NCBI RefSeq assembly: GCF_021502575.1 | Contig: NZ_JAKFGN010000002.1 | Location: 124,001 to 188,000, forward strand | From: Bradyrhizobium sp. G127 | GTDB lineage: Bacteria; Pseudomonadota; Alphaproteobacteria; Rhizobiales; Xanthobacteraceae | Direction: 5' to 3' | Length of the DNA: 64,000 nt | In this document: positions 38,171-47,281 of the stretch, piece by piece | Layout of the letters: each line of letters begins with the position of its first letter | How positions within the stretch are numbered: position 1 is the stretch's first letter | Translations under genes and position numbers: made by a program | Notes under the pieces: generated by a model | Seen by the model: only the letters and a program-made list of their open reading frames with translations | What the model was told of the DNA's origin: nothing | Database searches by the model: none

Positions 38171-38332
38171 ATGGACCTGTCATTGACTGCTGCCGATCTT
38201 GCTTTTGTCCTGTGCGGATTGATTGCGATGCTTGGGATGCTGCTGGTGTGGGCCATCCGAACGGCCGACCAGTGGATCGTCCTCCAGCGCCCTGCCAAGA
38301 TCAGGAGCAACCGTGAGCGATCCGGATCATAG
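38171..38332 (+). CDS. Small single-span membrane protein, 53 aa
   Basis: ATG at 38171 with AAGGAAG nine bases upstream. One hydrophobic span (AFVLCGLIAMLGMLLVWAI, about 11-29) followed by a basic tail (RPAKIRSNRERSGS). It overlaps the next small membrane gene by 20 bases in another frame, suggesting a coupled pair. Function unknown. Confidence 0.45.
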   Translation: MDLSLTAADLAFVLCGLIAMLGMLLVWAIRTADQWIVLQRPAKIRSNRERSGS

Positions 38333-38471
38333 CAACCGCAAGCGCAACCAGAAAATCGCGGAGAACGAAGCCGCGCGCGAATTGACCGGCGACGTCCGGT
38401 TGAGCACTTGGGCTATCGGTATGGCGATCGTGATCGCGCTGATCATTCTGGCGATCTTTCTGAAGCGATAG
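38313..38471 (+). CDS. Small single-span membrane protein, 52 aa (GTG start)
   Basis: GTG at 38313 preceded by AGGAG. Polar, charged N-terminal half (SDPDHSNRKRNQKIAENE) and one C-terminal span (WAIGMAIVIALIILAIFLKR). Its start lies inside the preceding gene. The topology (cytoplasmic charged part, C-terminal anchor) suggests a small membrane regulator, but nothing more can be said. Confidence 0.45.
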   Translation: MSDPDHSNRKRNQKIAENEAARELTGDVRLSTWAIGMAIVIALIILAIFLKR

Positions 38472-38533
38472 CTCGAGTACGAAGCACAACCGATCGCACC
38501 CAGAAGCCGTGGCCGAGCTTCAAGCCGACCGTG

Positions 38534-39034
38534 CTATTTATTGAAGGTCATGTCCACGCATTTCAGCACATCCGGCCCCACGCCGACATTAAGCAGAATG
38601 CACCCTCTCGCAGCGAGCTTGGTGGTATCGCTGGTCCAGATTGCGGTGCCACCCGATCCGAAGAACGCATTGGTGTTCGGCGGCTCGGTTTCGGTCGCAT
38701 CGAACGCATAAGTCGAGTCGCCCGGGAAGATGCGCGCCTTCAGGCTGCACGAACCATCGGTATCGACTTTGAGAACTTCCTTGTTGTCGCGCGTCACGCC
38801 GACACTCACCTGACAGCGATAAAACTCCGACGTCCGCGAGTTGAAAAGATACGCATAGGATTTGCAGTTGATGTTCTGGAGCTTGCCGGCGTTGAGTCCT
38901 CGACCGCAGGCGATCCGCTGGTTATTGCTGAGCTTGATAATGTCATCGGCAGCGCGTGCTTCGCCGATAGCGGCAAAAGCGGACAGCGCCAGAGCAGGAA
39001 TGAGTCCAAGAAATAACCCCGAAAGCATCTTCAT
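38534..39034 (-). CDS. Secreted hypothetical protein, 166 aa
   Basis: Starts at the ATG at 39034 with AGGGGACG upstream; signal peptide LSGLFLGLIPALALSAFAAIGEARA. The mature part has five to six cysteines (IACGRG, INCKSY, YRCQVS, GSCSLK, ARGCIL, LKCVDM) that would form disulfides, suggesting a periplasmic or extracellular binding or inhibitor-like protein. I recognise no family. It ends a short minus-strand group with the two genes upstream. Confidence 0.6.
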   Translation of the reverse strand: MKMLSGLFLGLIPALALSAFAAIGEARAADDIIKLSNNQRIACGRGLNAGKLQNINCKSYAYLFNSRTSEFYRCQVSVGVTRDNKEVLKVDTDGSCSLKARIFPGDSTYAFDATETEPPNTNAFFGSGGTAIWTSDTTKLAARGCILLNVGVGPDVLKCVDMTFNK

Positions 39035-39183
39035 CGAACGTCCCCTATGCGCCTGCGCGTCGCAGCAAATCGTGCCGGGCGCCGCGCTCCTGATAACTGT
39101 AGGACATGATGCCGAAAAGCGGAAACTGGTTTTCGGAGTTATCACGCCCCAACAAAAGCGTTTGAACAGCGGCCGGCCTGCGA

Positions 39184-40089
39184 TCACGCTCCGGCCAGCG
39201 CCTGCGATCTTTGTTGTTCGACCGCGCTCAAGAGCAGGCTTTGCGCCTGCTCACCGATGGCCGCTTCGCGCACCTCCTGAATGGCATCGCCAAGCCTCCG
39301 CAGAGGCAGCGTGCCGTCACATGTCGGCTTGACCAGACCATCAATGATTGCATTCCACTGCGCGAGACCGTTCTGGTAGGTATCGCCATGCCCCTTGATG
39401 AGGTCGGCCGTTCTGACGACCGCGACGGTGGCTTCGGGCTGTTTCACCAGACTTCGATCGACCATATGAAGCCAGCGCTCAACCCAGACCCTCTCCCGTT
39501 TGAAGCGTTCGGAAAAGGGCCGGGTGACCCTTGCCCCGGCGAGCCATTTCAGCCGTTGCAGCTTGAAACGGGTTCTGGAACTGAAACGGAGCCGGACGCT
39601 CCTGCGCGACAATCGTGCCAGATGCAACCGTTGAAACAGATCCAGCGCCGGGCCGGCAGCCTTCGTCGGCAGCATCGGGATCACTTCATCCCAACGGAAT
39701 TTTTCAATTCTGTCGGTGCTGGCCGGATTGGGCTGGGCGGTCACGCCTCCGGCTTCAACGAGTTTCAATTGCGCGATCCGGATCGGATCCTCGAAGTGCA
39801 TCCGGTCCGACAGCAACTGGGCAAGTTCGGCAAGATTGGGCAACATCGGGCCCGCCGGTCCTATATAGCGCTCGATCCTGTCGAGATAAGCCAGAGCATA
39901 GTCCGGGTCTTGATAGTCGATCAGCGAGTTGACGGCCTCGCTGACGATGGGGACGACATCGGGCGGCAGACGCGCGGACAATCGCGCCAGCGCCGCGCGC
40001 GCCACCCTCGGATTGCGTGTCTCCTCGCCGAAGTACCGCTCCTTGAGCAGCCGGAACGGCGACGGCGGGACTTTGACCCGGATCCTCAC
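39184..40089 (-). CDS. DUF6537-like protein (orphan C-terminal domain of indolepyruvate oxidoreductase type)
   Basis: 301 residues. The stretch SEAVNSLIDYQDPDYALAYL followed by DRIERYIGPAG resembles the DUF6537 region at the C-terminus of indolepyruvate:ferredoxin oxidoreductase beta-family proteins (usual form LVDYQD.AYA..YLDRL). The catalytic gamma domain of those enzymes is absent here, so this is a stand-alone or truncated copy. Highly basic in the middle (FSERFKRERVWVERW). It overlaps the cyclic-nucleotide-binding gene by four bases (ATGA), which hints at a regulatory rather than metabolic role. Confidence 0.45.
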   Translation of the reverse strand: MRIRVKVPPSPFRLLKERYFGEETRNPRVARAALARLSARLPPDVVPIVSEAVNSLIDYQDPDYALAYLDRIERYIGPAGPMLPNLAELAQLLSDRMHFEDPIRIAQLKLVEAGGVTAQPNPASTDRIEKFRWDEVIPMLPTKAAGPALDLFQRLHLARLSRRSVRLRFSSRTRFKLQRLKWLAGARVTRPFSERFKRERVWVERWLHMVDRSLVKQPEATVAVVRTADLIKGHGDTYQNGLAQWNAIIDGLVKPTCDGTLPLRRLGDAIQEVREAAIGEQAQSLLLSAVEQQRSQALAGA

Positions 40090-40730
40090 GACGATGCCCG
40101 TGCGCCACTGCTGGCCAGCTGTTCCTCAAGCCTGCCGAGATTCTGGAACAGCCGTGCACTGACCAGGCGGAGAAAGTAGAAGCCGAACTCGGGATTCTGA
40201 ACGTAAAGCTCCTCCACCTTCTGATAGGTCACGCTGAGGATGATCCCGCCTTCCAGACATTCGAGCGTCTGGGTCCGCTTGTTTGACGGCGACAGCATAC
40301 CGAGTTCGCCGACGATGGCGCCGATCGGAAGTTCGATCCCTGACTCCACCAGCCGGAAGCGCCCGCTGACGATGTAGAACATCTCCTCGGCTTTTTCGTG
40401 CTTGTAGAACAATATCTCACCGGCCTTGCATTTCCGCTCGGTCATGAACGGCTTCAGCCACGCCATCGATAGATCGCTATTAACGGACTTCTTCACTTCG
40501 CGAACCAGCAGCAACATTTCGCGCAAACGGTAGACGTTCAGCGGCAGCAGAATGAGATGCAGCACCATTACCGGGTAATGGTGATGCACGATCGAAAATG
40601 CAATCAGCAACAGATTGGTGAGAATTCCGAAGATGCGCAGCGGGATCATCGTCCGCATCGTGTAGCCGGCGACTACGAACGCAGACGCGATAAAACCGCC
40701 GGCGCCGGAAACGAGTCCTGACATGTCCAT
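40086..40730 (-). CDS. Membrane-associated cyclic-nucleotide-binding protein (Crp-like domain)
   Basis: 214 residues from the ATG at 40730. The first 75 residues have about three hydrophobic spans (GGFIASAFVVAGYTMRTM, FGILTNLLLIAFSIVH, VMVLHLILLPLNVYRL). A cNMP-binding beta-roll follows (AGEILFYKHEKAEEMFYIVSG, then IVGELGMLSPSNKRTQTLEC with the phosphate-binding cassette GELGML..NKRTQT). No DNA-binding domain is seen, so it should relay cAMP/cGMP at the membrane. It lies 1.1 kb from the CHASE2 cyclase gene on the same strand. Confidence 0.78.
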   Translation of the reverse strand: MDMSGLVSGAGGFIASAFVVAGYTMRTMIPLRIFGILTNLLLIAFSIVHHHYPVMVLHLILLPLNVYRLREMLLLVREVKKSVNSDLSMAWLKPFMTERKCKAGEILFYKHEKAEEMFYIVSGRFRLVESGIELPIGAIVGELGMLSPSNKRTQTLECLEGGIILSVTYQKVEELYVQNPEFGFYFLRLVSARLFQNLGRLEEQLASSGARASS

Positions 40731-40903
40731 CGGAATCAACCTGATGCTGAAAGATATCTGGTATGTATTATGCCGCGCCGCGCCTTGCGCGACAACGGTT
40801 CTCACTCCTGATGTGTCAATCCGGCGTCAAATCTGAGTGCGACAATTCATAAAAATGGCATCTAGCGACGGCGAGCTTTGCCAAAAACATTCGCAAGCCT
40901 CGC

Positions 40904-41734
40904 CTAAATTTCTATTGAGAGCCCTTCCCTTGCGACCACGGTGCCTGGCCGCGCCTTCGCTGCGGCTTCCGCTATTCGGTCCATTTCGTCATCGTCATGC
41001 TCGGGATCGTGATGAAACAGGTAGAGCTTCCCGACACCGGCTTCATTGGCCAGCCTCACGGCCTGCTGCCAGCTCGAATGGCCCCAGCCGACATGCTCCG
41101 GCAACTCCTCATCGGTGTAAGTCGTATCGATGATAACGATCGACGCGTCGCGGGCGAGCGCTAGAAGCGCCGGATCGATTTCATCCGCGCTGAGTTCCGT
41201 ATCGGTGATGTAAGCCATGGCGCGGCCGCCAAATTCAACACGGTAGCCGGTGGCGCCGCCGGGATGATTGAGCGCAGCGCTCGTGACCTTAATGCCGGGC
41301 CGTGGCGTCAGCACATCGCCCGGATCGAAATCGGTGAATGCGACACTCCCCTGCGCGGCTTCGATCTCGATCGGGAACAGCGGATAGCTCATCAGCTTCC
41401 GGACAGTTTCCTTCACGCCGCCCGCGGGCTTCAGGTTGCCCGCCCACAGGCGAAGCCGATTTCCCTTCACGAAAGCTGGAACGAAGAAGGGTAGTCCGAT
41501 CAGATGATCGATGTGACAGTGGCTCAGAAACAAATCGATATCGACATGCGCCGCCTCTTCCGCCAGCGCGCCGCCAAGCAATCGCAATCCCGACCCCGCG
41601 TCAAAAACCAACAAATGTTCACCGCAGCGAACTTCAACGCACGACGTATTGCCGCCATAGCGCACGGTGTTTGGACCGGGACATGGAATACTCCCGCGAA
41701 CACCCCAGAACCGCACGGACATTGTGGTCGACAT
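40904..41734 (-). CDS. MBL-fold metallo-hydrolase
   Basis: 276 residues, start ATG at 41734. Zinc motif SHCHIDHLIGLPFF near residue 90, with GVRGSIPCPGPNTVRYGGNTSC at the N-terminus and later metal ligands in NHPGGATGY, TDTELS and HSSWQQ, FHHDP. The opening VRGSIP.PG..T.RYGGNTSC is typical of a cytoplasmic group of MBL proteins related to ribonuclease Z and phosphodiesterases. Because it sits just downstream of a cyclase gene on the same strand, cyclic-nucleotide phosphodiesterase activity is a tempting idea but unproven. Confidence 0.8.
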   Translation of the reverse strand: MSTTMSVRFWGVRGSIPCPGPNTVRYGGNTSCVEVRCGEHLLVFDAGSGLRLLGGALAEEAAHVDIDLFLSHCHIDHLIGLPFFVPAFVKGNRLRLWAGNLKPAGGVKETVRKLMSYPLFPIEIEAAQGSVAFTDFDPGDVLTPRPGIKVTSAALNHPGGATGYRVEFGGRAMAYITDTELSADEIDPALLALARDASIVIIDTTYTDEELPEHVGWGHSSWQQAVRLANEAGVGKLYLFHHDPEHDDDEMDRIAEAAAKARPGTVVAREGLSIEI

Positions 41735-41867
41735 GAAAGAACTCAATAAACCCTGCGCGAGAATTGCATGCGGCTGTCATATTCGCCAGCGCGATAGCGC
41801 GCGCTGTTCACCGAAAAAGGTCTTGCCAGATGACGGCGCGGACGATAGCGACGGCATTTCGTCTCTT

Positions 41868-44120
41868 TTATTTCGTCGTTAAGGCAAACACGCCATTCCA
41901 GTCATCGGGTGGGGGCGTCTTCCGGAACGCCTCGATACGCTCGGAATAAAGATCGTAGAACGCCGTAAAATTCCTGGCTTCATCGGCAATACGGCCCTTC
42001 GCAATCGCAGCGAGCGCGCCGTCCCAGTCGCGGCTGCGGTAACAGGCCAGCATCTCGATGCTCAGATTGCGCAGCCGCTGGAACTGGCCTGATTTTGCGA
42101 CATCTTCCCGTCCCGCGATAGCATAGATCACCTCTGGCTCCTTCTTGCCCTTCACGGTGATGAAATCGAGTTCGAGGATTGCGAACTTGTCCTTCGCCGC
42201 CAGAGCCGTCGCCGAACCGGCAATGATCGGAACGCCGTAGGATTTCGACTGCCCCTCCAGACGGGAGGCAAGATTCACACTGTCACCCAGCACCGAGTAG
42301 TCGAACCGCAGGTTGGATCCCATGTTGCCGACCACGCAAGTGCCAGTGTTCAATCCGATACCGACATGCATCGGGATGAAGGGCTTGCCACTCTCTTTGG
42401 CCTCACGCTCGCGTTCGACATTCAGCAGTTCGATACGGTCGATCATGTCGAGCGCCGCCTCGCAGGCGTTGATCTGGTGCGCCTGATCGTTTAGCGGCGC
42501 GTTCCAGAATGCCATGATGGCGTCGCCCATGTATTTGTCGATGGTGCCCTTGCGATCGAGGATCGCGTTGGTCAAGGGGGTCAGGAACCGGTTCATCAAC
42601 GAGGTCAGACCTTGAGGATCATGCTTGAACGATTCGGAGATCGTGGTGAAACCTCGCACGTCGCTGAACATGATGGTCATGTCGCGCTCTTCGCCGCCGA
42701 GCACGAGCTTTTCCGGCGACTGCGCCAGCTGCTCGACCAGTGCCGGCGACAGATATTGACCGAATGCGGAGCGGATGCGGCGGCGCTGGGCCTGTTCGCG
42801 GAAATAGCTGCTGAACACCAGCACCAGATAGATGGCCGTGCTGGCGAGCAATGGAAAGGTGAAATCGATCAGCAGCCGGTGTTGCGTGAAAAAGTACCAT
42901 GACGTCGCCACCATAATGGCAACGATAACGGCTCCAAAGACCAGTAGCATGACGGCGCTAAGAACCGGTGCCAACCAGATGATCGCCAGCCCGAACAGGA
43001 TTGCCGCCAGCAGTTCCGCTCCAACGGCGTAGTTCGGCTGCGACAACACCGAACGCGTCAACGCGCTTTCCAAGACCTGTGCGTGGACCTCAACGCCAGG
43101 CATCACCGGATCGAGCGGCGTGGTCTTGACGTCCAGCAATCCGACGGCCGAGGTGCCGATCAGAATCAGCTTGCGGGAAATCTTGTCCGGACCGATTGTG
43201 CCATCCAGCACGTCGGCCGCGGACACGTAACGAGCCGCATCATGTTTGGCGAAATGCACCCAGAGCTGGCCGTTGCGATCGGTCGGGATTTCAAACCCCG
43301 GCACGGCCACGCTTTTGACGCCGGCTTCGTCGGATTTGACGAGGATGGTGTCGGATTTGGTGACGATGCGCAGCATCTCGAATGTCAGCGAGGGCATCAG
43401 TTCGCCCTGCGCCTCCATGATCATCGGGACGCGCCGTACGATGCCGTCGCGTTCGGTGCGGATCGTGAACAGCCCCCGTCCCGGCGCCGCTTCCTCGAGA
43501 ATGGGGACGTTGCGAAGCAAGCCGGGGAAGTTGAGCAGGAACGGGCGCGGATCGCCGCCCAGGGTCGCTAATCCGGTCAACGGCAGTTTCAGATCAGGCT
43601 GCGGCACAAATTTCGGCAAACCGGATTCACCGAGAACGGAAGGCGATTGTCGTAACACGTCGGCGAACACCTGATCGTTGCTGGGCAGCGTCCGCAACTT
43701 GGCGCGGCTATCTTCATCGAGATCGCGGAATGAATCAGCCACAAGGGCTGGCGACAGCCGGTCCGGCTCCGCAAAGACAATATCGAAGGCGATCGCAGCT
43801 GCGCCGAGATCGGTCAGGCGCTTGACGAGATCGGCGACGCGCGTTCGCGGCCACGGCCATTGCCCGAACTTCGCGAGACTCTTTTCATCGAGATCAACAA
43901 TGACGACCGGACGTTGCGTCGTGTTACGCGGCTGAAGGATCTGATAGCCGTCGAAGGTGCGGACGCGTAATTCCTCTAGCGGAATCGGATCAGCCACGCG
44001 CACGCCGAGCAGCGCGATCAGCAGCAGGATACACAGCATTCGCGCGTAGCCGAACAGCCTCGCGTAGTGCCGCAGGCGGGCGAGGAAACGGACCGCCGAT
44101 TTCAGGACGCCATGCACCAT
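41868..44120 (-). CDS. CHASE2-domain adenylate/guanylate cyclase
   Basis: 750 residues: an N-terminal membrane span (about 28-45), a large extracytoplasmic CHASE2 sensor (about 50-330), three further spans (about 350-430), and a class III cyclase domain (about 470-670). Cyclase marks: MFSDVRGFTTISESF and DKYMGDAIMAFWNAP provide the two metal aspartates, and SVLGDSVNLASRLEG the adenine/catalytic region. It makes cAMP (or cGMP) in response to an unknown periplasmic cue. Its start is 18 bases after the membrane-fusion gene, so it is in the adhesin secretion operon. Confidence 0.9.
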   Translation of the reverse strand: MVHGVLKSAVRFLARLRHYARLFGYARMLCILLLIALLGVRVADPIPLEELRVRTFDGYQILQPRNTTQRPVVIVDLDEKSLAKFGQWPWPRTRVADLVKRLTDLGAAAIAFDIVFAEPDRLSPALVADSFRDLDEDSRAKLRTLPSNDQVFADVLRQSPSVLGESGLPKFVPQPDLKLPLTGLATLGGDPRPFLLNFPGLLRNVPILEEAAPGRGLFTIRTERDGIVRRVPMIMEAQGELMPSLTFEMLRIVTKSDTILVKSDEAGVKSVAVPGFEIPTDRNGQLWVHFAKHDAARYVSAADVLDGTIGPDKISRKLILIGTSAVGLLDVKTTPLDPVMPGVEVHAQVLESALTRSVLSQPNYAVGAELLAAILFGLAIIWLAPVLSAVMLLVFGAVIVAIMVATSWYFFTQHRLLIDFTFPLLASTAIYLVLVFSSYFREQAQRRRIRSAFGQYLSPALVEQLAQSPEKLVLGGEERDMTIMFSDVRGFTTISESFKHDPQGLTSLMNRFLTPLTNAILDRKGTIDKYMGDAIMAFWNAPLNDQAHQINACEAALDMIDRIELLNVEREREAKESGKPFIPMHVGIGLNTGTCVVGNMGSNLRFDYSVLGDSVNLASRLEGQSKSYGVPIIAGSATALAAKDKFAILELDFITVKGKKEPEVIYAIAGREDVAKSGQFQRLRNLSIEMLACYRSRDWDGALAAIAKGRIADEARNFTAFYDLYSERIEAFRKTPPPDDWNGVFALTTK

Positions 44121-44138
44121 GCCGCAGACCGATATCCG

Positions 44139-45536
44139 TCACTTTTCCCGGAACGCGCGCATGAGCTGGTCGCTCAGCGGCTTCGCGAGATAGGATATCA
44201 TGGTACGTTCGCCGGTCTGCACAAAAGCCTCAACCGGCATGCCGGGAATCAGTTTGACATCTCCCAGCTTCGCAACCTCCGCCGGAGGCAAGGAAACGCG
44301 GATGGTGTAATAGCTTTGGCCGGTGCGCTGGTCGACGGTGGTGTCCGGCGAGATGCGACTGATCGTCCCATTCAATTCGGGCGTGGTGCGCTGGTTAAAG
44401 GCAGAAAGCCGCAGCAGCGTCTTCTGCCCGATCCGCAACTGGTCGATGTCCTGCGGATTGACCTTGGCCTCGACCGACAGATTGTCGGATTCCGGCACGA
44501 TCAGCATGACGGCGTCGCCGGCAGTGATGACGCCGCCCACCGTATGCACTGTGGACTGCAGCACCATGCCGTCCTGCGGCGCGCGGATGTCGATGCGGCG
44601 CAGTTGATCCTCGGCAGTGACTTTGCGCTCGACGAATTCGCCGATCTTGTCGTTGATCTCGCGCATCTCCTTGGAGACTTCGCTGGAGAGATCCTTGTCG
44701 ATCTGGATGATCTGCAATTCGATTTCTGTGATCTTGCCCTTTGCCTGCGCCTTCTGGGCGACGAACTGCGCACGGTCTCCGTCCAGCCGTGCGGCGTCCC
44801 GTTCAAGCACCGTCAGCCGGGAGATCTGCACGAGGTTCTTGGCGAACAGATCGCGGACGCCCACAAGCTCTTTCTGGATGAGTTCGATCTCGCGCGACTT
44901 GGCGTTTTCCTGTGCTTCCAGGCCGCCGATCTCTTCCCGGAGTTGCAAGATGCGTTCCTTGAGCTGGGCCTTCTGGCCGACACGCCCCGATGAGCGGACC
45001 TGAAACAGCTTGATCTCGTTTCCGATCAGCGACTGCACCTCGGGATCGGCGAACGACTCCATCAATTCCGGCGGAAACGTAATCCGCTCCGCGCCGTCCT
45101 GCTCGGCCAGCAGCCGCGCCCTGCGCGCCAGAAGCCCGTTGAGACCCTTGGTGACGATCGCGAGGCTCGCCTTGGTGATCGTATCGTCGAGGCGCACCAC
45201 GACATCGCCGGCCTTGACGCGATCGCCGTCACGCGCCCTCACCTCACCGACAACACCGCCGGTCGGATGCTGCACTTTCTTGACGTTCGAATCGACCACG
45301 ATGGAGCCCGGCGCGATCAGCGCGCCGGAGATTTGCGCCGTCGAGGCCCAGCCGCCCAGTCCACAGGTCAACAGCGTAACCACGACGAGGCCCACGATCA
45401 GATGAAAGCGGATCGAACCGCGCGAACCCGGCTGGTCGAGACTCTTGAAAATCGAGAGACGATCCAGCGGCGAAAGCACCGCGTTCAAGAGGCGGCGGAT
45501 GACGCTCTCGGTGCCAGCGAGGCTTGGCCCTTTCAC
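44139..45536 (-). CDS. Type I secretion periplasmic adaptor (HlyD/PrtE family)
   Basis: 465-residue membrane-fusion protein. One N-terminal span (FHLIVGLVVVTLLTCGLGGW), then a lipoyl-like half motif (GSIVVDSNVKKVQHPTGGVVGEV), long paired coiled coils (about 130-330), and a C-terminal beta-barrel domain with the family signature GMPVEAFVQTGERTMISYLAKP near the end. It bridges the inner-membrane ABC transporter to a TolC-like outer-membrane channel, which is not encoded nearby. It overlaps the ABC gene by four bases. Confidence 0.92.
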   Translation of the reverse strand: MKGPSLAGTESVIRRLLNAVLSPLDRLSIFKSLDQPGSRGSIRFHLIVGLVVVTLLTCGLGGWASTAQISGALIAPGSIVVDSNVKKVQHPTGGVVGEVRARDGDRVKAGDVVVRLDDTITKASLAIVTKGLNGLLARRARLLAEQDGAERITFPPELMESFADPEVQSLIGNEIKLFQVRSSGRVGQKAQLKERILQLREEIGGLEAQENAKSREIELIQKELVGVRDLFAKNLVQISRLTVLERDAARLDGDRAQFVAQKAQAKGKITEIELQIIQIDKDLSSEVSKEMREINDKIGEFVERKVTAEDQLRRIDIRAPQDGMVLQSTVHTVGGVITAGDAVMLIVPESDNLSVEAKVNPQDIDQLRIGQKTLLRLSAFNQRTTPELNGTISRISPDTTVDQRTGQSYYTIRVSLPPAEVAKLGDVKLIPGMPVEAFVQTGERTMISYLAKPLSDQLMRAFREK

Positions 45537-47281
45537 GATTGCGCTCCTCCCTTGTCCGACACGATCTTGATCGCGGATGGCACCGCCACGGGACGTTGCA
45601 GCACCTGACCGAGAACGCTGTCCTTCGGGCCGAACGCCTGCACCCGTCCGTCCTTCAGGACCAAAACCTGATCGACGCTCTCGATGCCGACCGGGCGATG
45701 CGCCACGACCACCACCACGCCGCCGCGCTCGCGAACCGCGAGAACCGCTTTGTTCAGCGCCACGTCGCCTTCGCTGTCGAGATTGGAGTTCGGTTCATCC
45801 AGCACCACGAGGAACGGATTCCCGTAGAGCGCGCGGGCCAGCGCGACCCGTTGCGCCTGCCCTGCGGAGAGCACGCTGCCCTGATCGCCGATCTGGGTGT
45901 CGTAGCCGTCCTTCATGCCGATGACCATGTCATGGACGCGCGCGTCGCGCGCCGCGGCGATGATGTCGTCGGACGATGCATTGTCCTCGAACCGCGAAAT
46001 GTTCTGCGCGATGGTGCCGGCGAACAGTTCAACGTCCTGCGGAAGGTAGCCAATATAGCGGCCGAGGATCTCCGGCGACCATTGATCGAGCGCCGCGCCG
46101 TCAAGCCGTACCTTGCCGCGCAGCGGCTGCCAGACGCCCACCAGCGCGCGCACCAGCGAGGATTTACCGGCACCGCTGGGGCCGATGACGCCGACGGCCT
46201 GACCGGCGTCCAGAGCGAACGTAACGTCGTGGACCACCGCCTTCTGCTCACCTGGCGGACTGACGGTCAGCGCCTCGACGGACAGCTTGCCGGACGGAGC
46301 TTCCAGCAGCGTCGGCGCATCCTGCTCCGGCATCATGCCGAGCAGCCGGTTGAGGCGATGCCAGCTTTGCCGCGCGGCGACAAAGCCCTTCCAGTGCGCA
46401 ATGGCCAGATCGACCGGCGCCAGCGCCCGAGCGCTCAGGATCGAACCTGCGATGATGATGCCGGCCGTCGCCTGCTGGTTGATGACGAGATATGCGCCGA
46501 CGCCCAGCACGGCGGATTGAAGCATCATGCGCATCACCTTGGCGATGGCGCCGAGGCCGCCCGCGACGTCGCTCGCCCGCTGGTTACTGGCGAGATAATC
46601 CCGGTTGGAGCTTTCCCAGTGCTTTCCCACACGACCCGCCATGCCCATGGCGGTGAGCACTTCGGCATTGCGGCGACTGGCCAGCGCAAGGTCCTGCCGC
46701 CGCATGGCCAAGCCGGTCGAGCGCTTCATCGGCTCGTGGGTGAGGTATTCCGTCAGGATCGTCAGCGCGATCAGGATAACGGCGCCGACCAAGGCGGTGA
46801 CACCGATCAGGGGATGGAAGGCAAAACAGATCGCGAGATAGAGCGGCAGCCAGGGCAGGTCGAACAGCGCGCCCGGCCCCATACCGGACAGGAACGAGCG
46901 GACGTTATCGAGGTCGCGCAGCGGCTGAAGACCCTCGCTGCGGTTGCCGATCAGCAGCGGCATCCGCACAACGATGTCATAGACCCGGCGGCTCAGCATT
47001 TCGTCCAGCGTCGATCCGATCCGGATCAAGATGCGGCTACGGATCAGGTCGAGGATGCCCTGCACGACGTAGAGCCCTCCCGCCAGCACGATCAGGCCGA
47101 CCAGTGTCGGAACGCTGCGGCTCGGCAGCACGCGGTCGTAGACCTCGAGCATGAAGAACGAGCCCGTCAGATAGAGAACGTTGATGACGCAGCTCATCAC
47201 GCCGACGCCGACGAACGCGCTGCGGCAGGCGCGCAGCGAAGCACCGAGTTCGGATTTTCCGGACTGCGGAGCGGTACTCAT
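45533..47281 (-). CDS. Type I secretion ABC transporter (PrtD family)
   Basis: 582 residues: six-span membrane domain (residues about 20-300) and a C-terminal ATPase with Walker A GPSGAGKSSLVRAL, signature LSAGQAQRVALARAL, Walker B PFLVVLDEPNSNLD and the switch His (VVVVAHRPVG). No N-terminal C39-like domain is present, as in PrtD rather than HlyB. The start shares one base with the adhesin stop (TGATG), so it should export that adhesin. Confidence 0.93.
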   Translation of the reverse strand: MSTAPQSGKSELGASLRACRSAFVGVGVMSCVINVLYLTGSFFMLEVYDRVLPSRSVPTLVGLIVLAGGLYVVQGILDLIRSRILIRIGSTLDEMLSRRVYDIVVRMPLLIGNRSEGLQPLRDLDNVRSFLSGMGPGALFDLPWLPLYLAICFAFHPLIGVTALVGAVILIALTILTEYLTHEPMKRSTGLAMRRQDLALASRRNAEVLTAMGMAGRVGKHWESSNRDYLASNQRASDVAGGLGAIAKVMRMMLQSAVLGVGAYLVINQQATAGIIIAGSILSARALAPVDLAIAHWKGFVAARQSWHRLNRLLGMMPEQDAPTLLEAPSGKLSVEALTVSPPGEQKAVVHDVTFALDAGQAVGVIGPSGAGKSSLVRALVGVWQPLRGKVRLDGAALDQWSPEILGRYIGYLPQDVELFAGTIAQNISRFEDNASSDDIIAAARDARVHDMVIGMKDGYDTQIGDQGSVLSAGQAQRVALARALYGNPFLVVLDEPNSNLDSEGDVALNKAVLAVRERGGVVVVVAHRPVGIESVDQVLVLKDGRVQAFGPKDSVLGQVLQRPVAVPSAIKIVSDKGGAQS

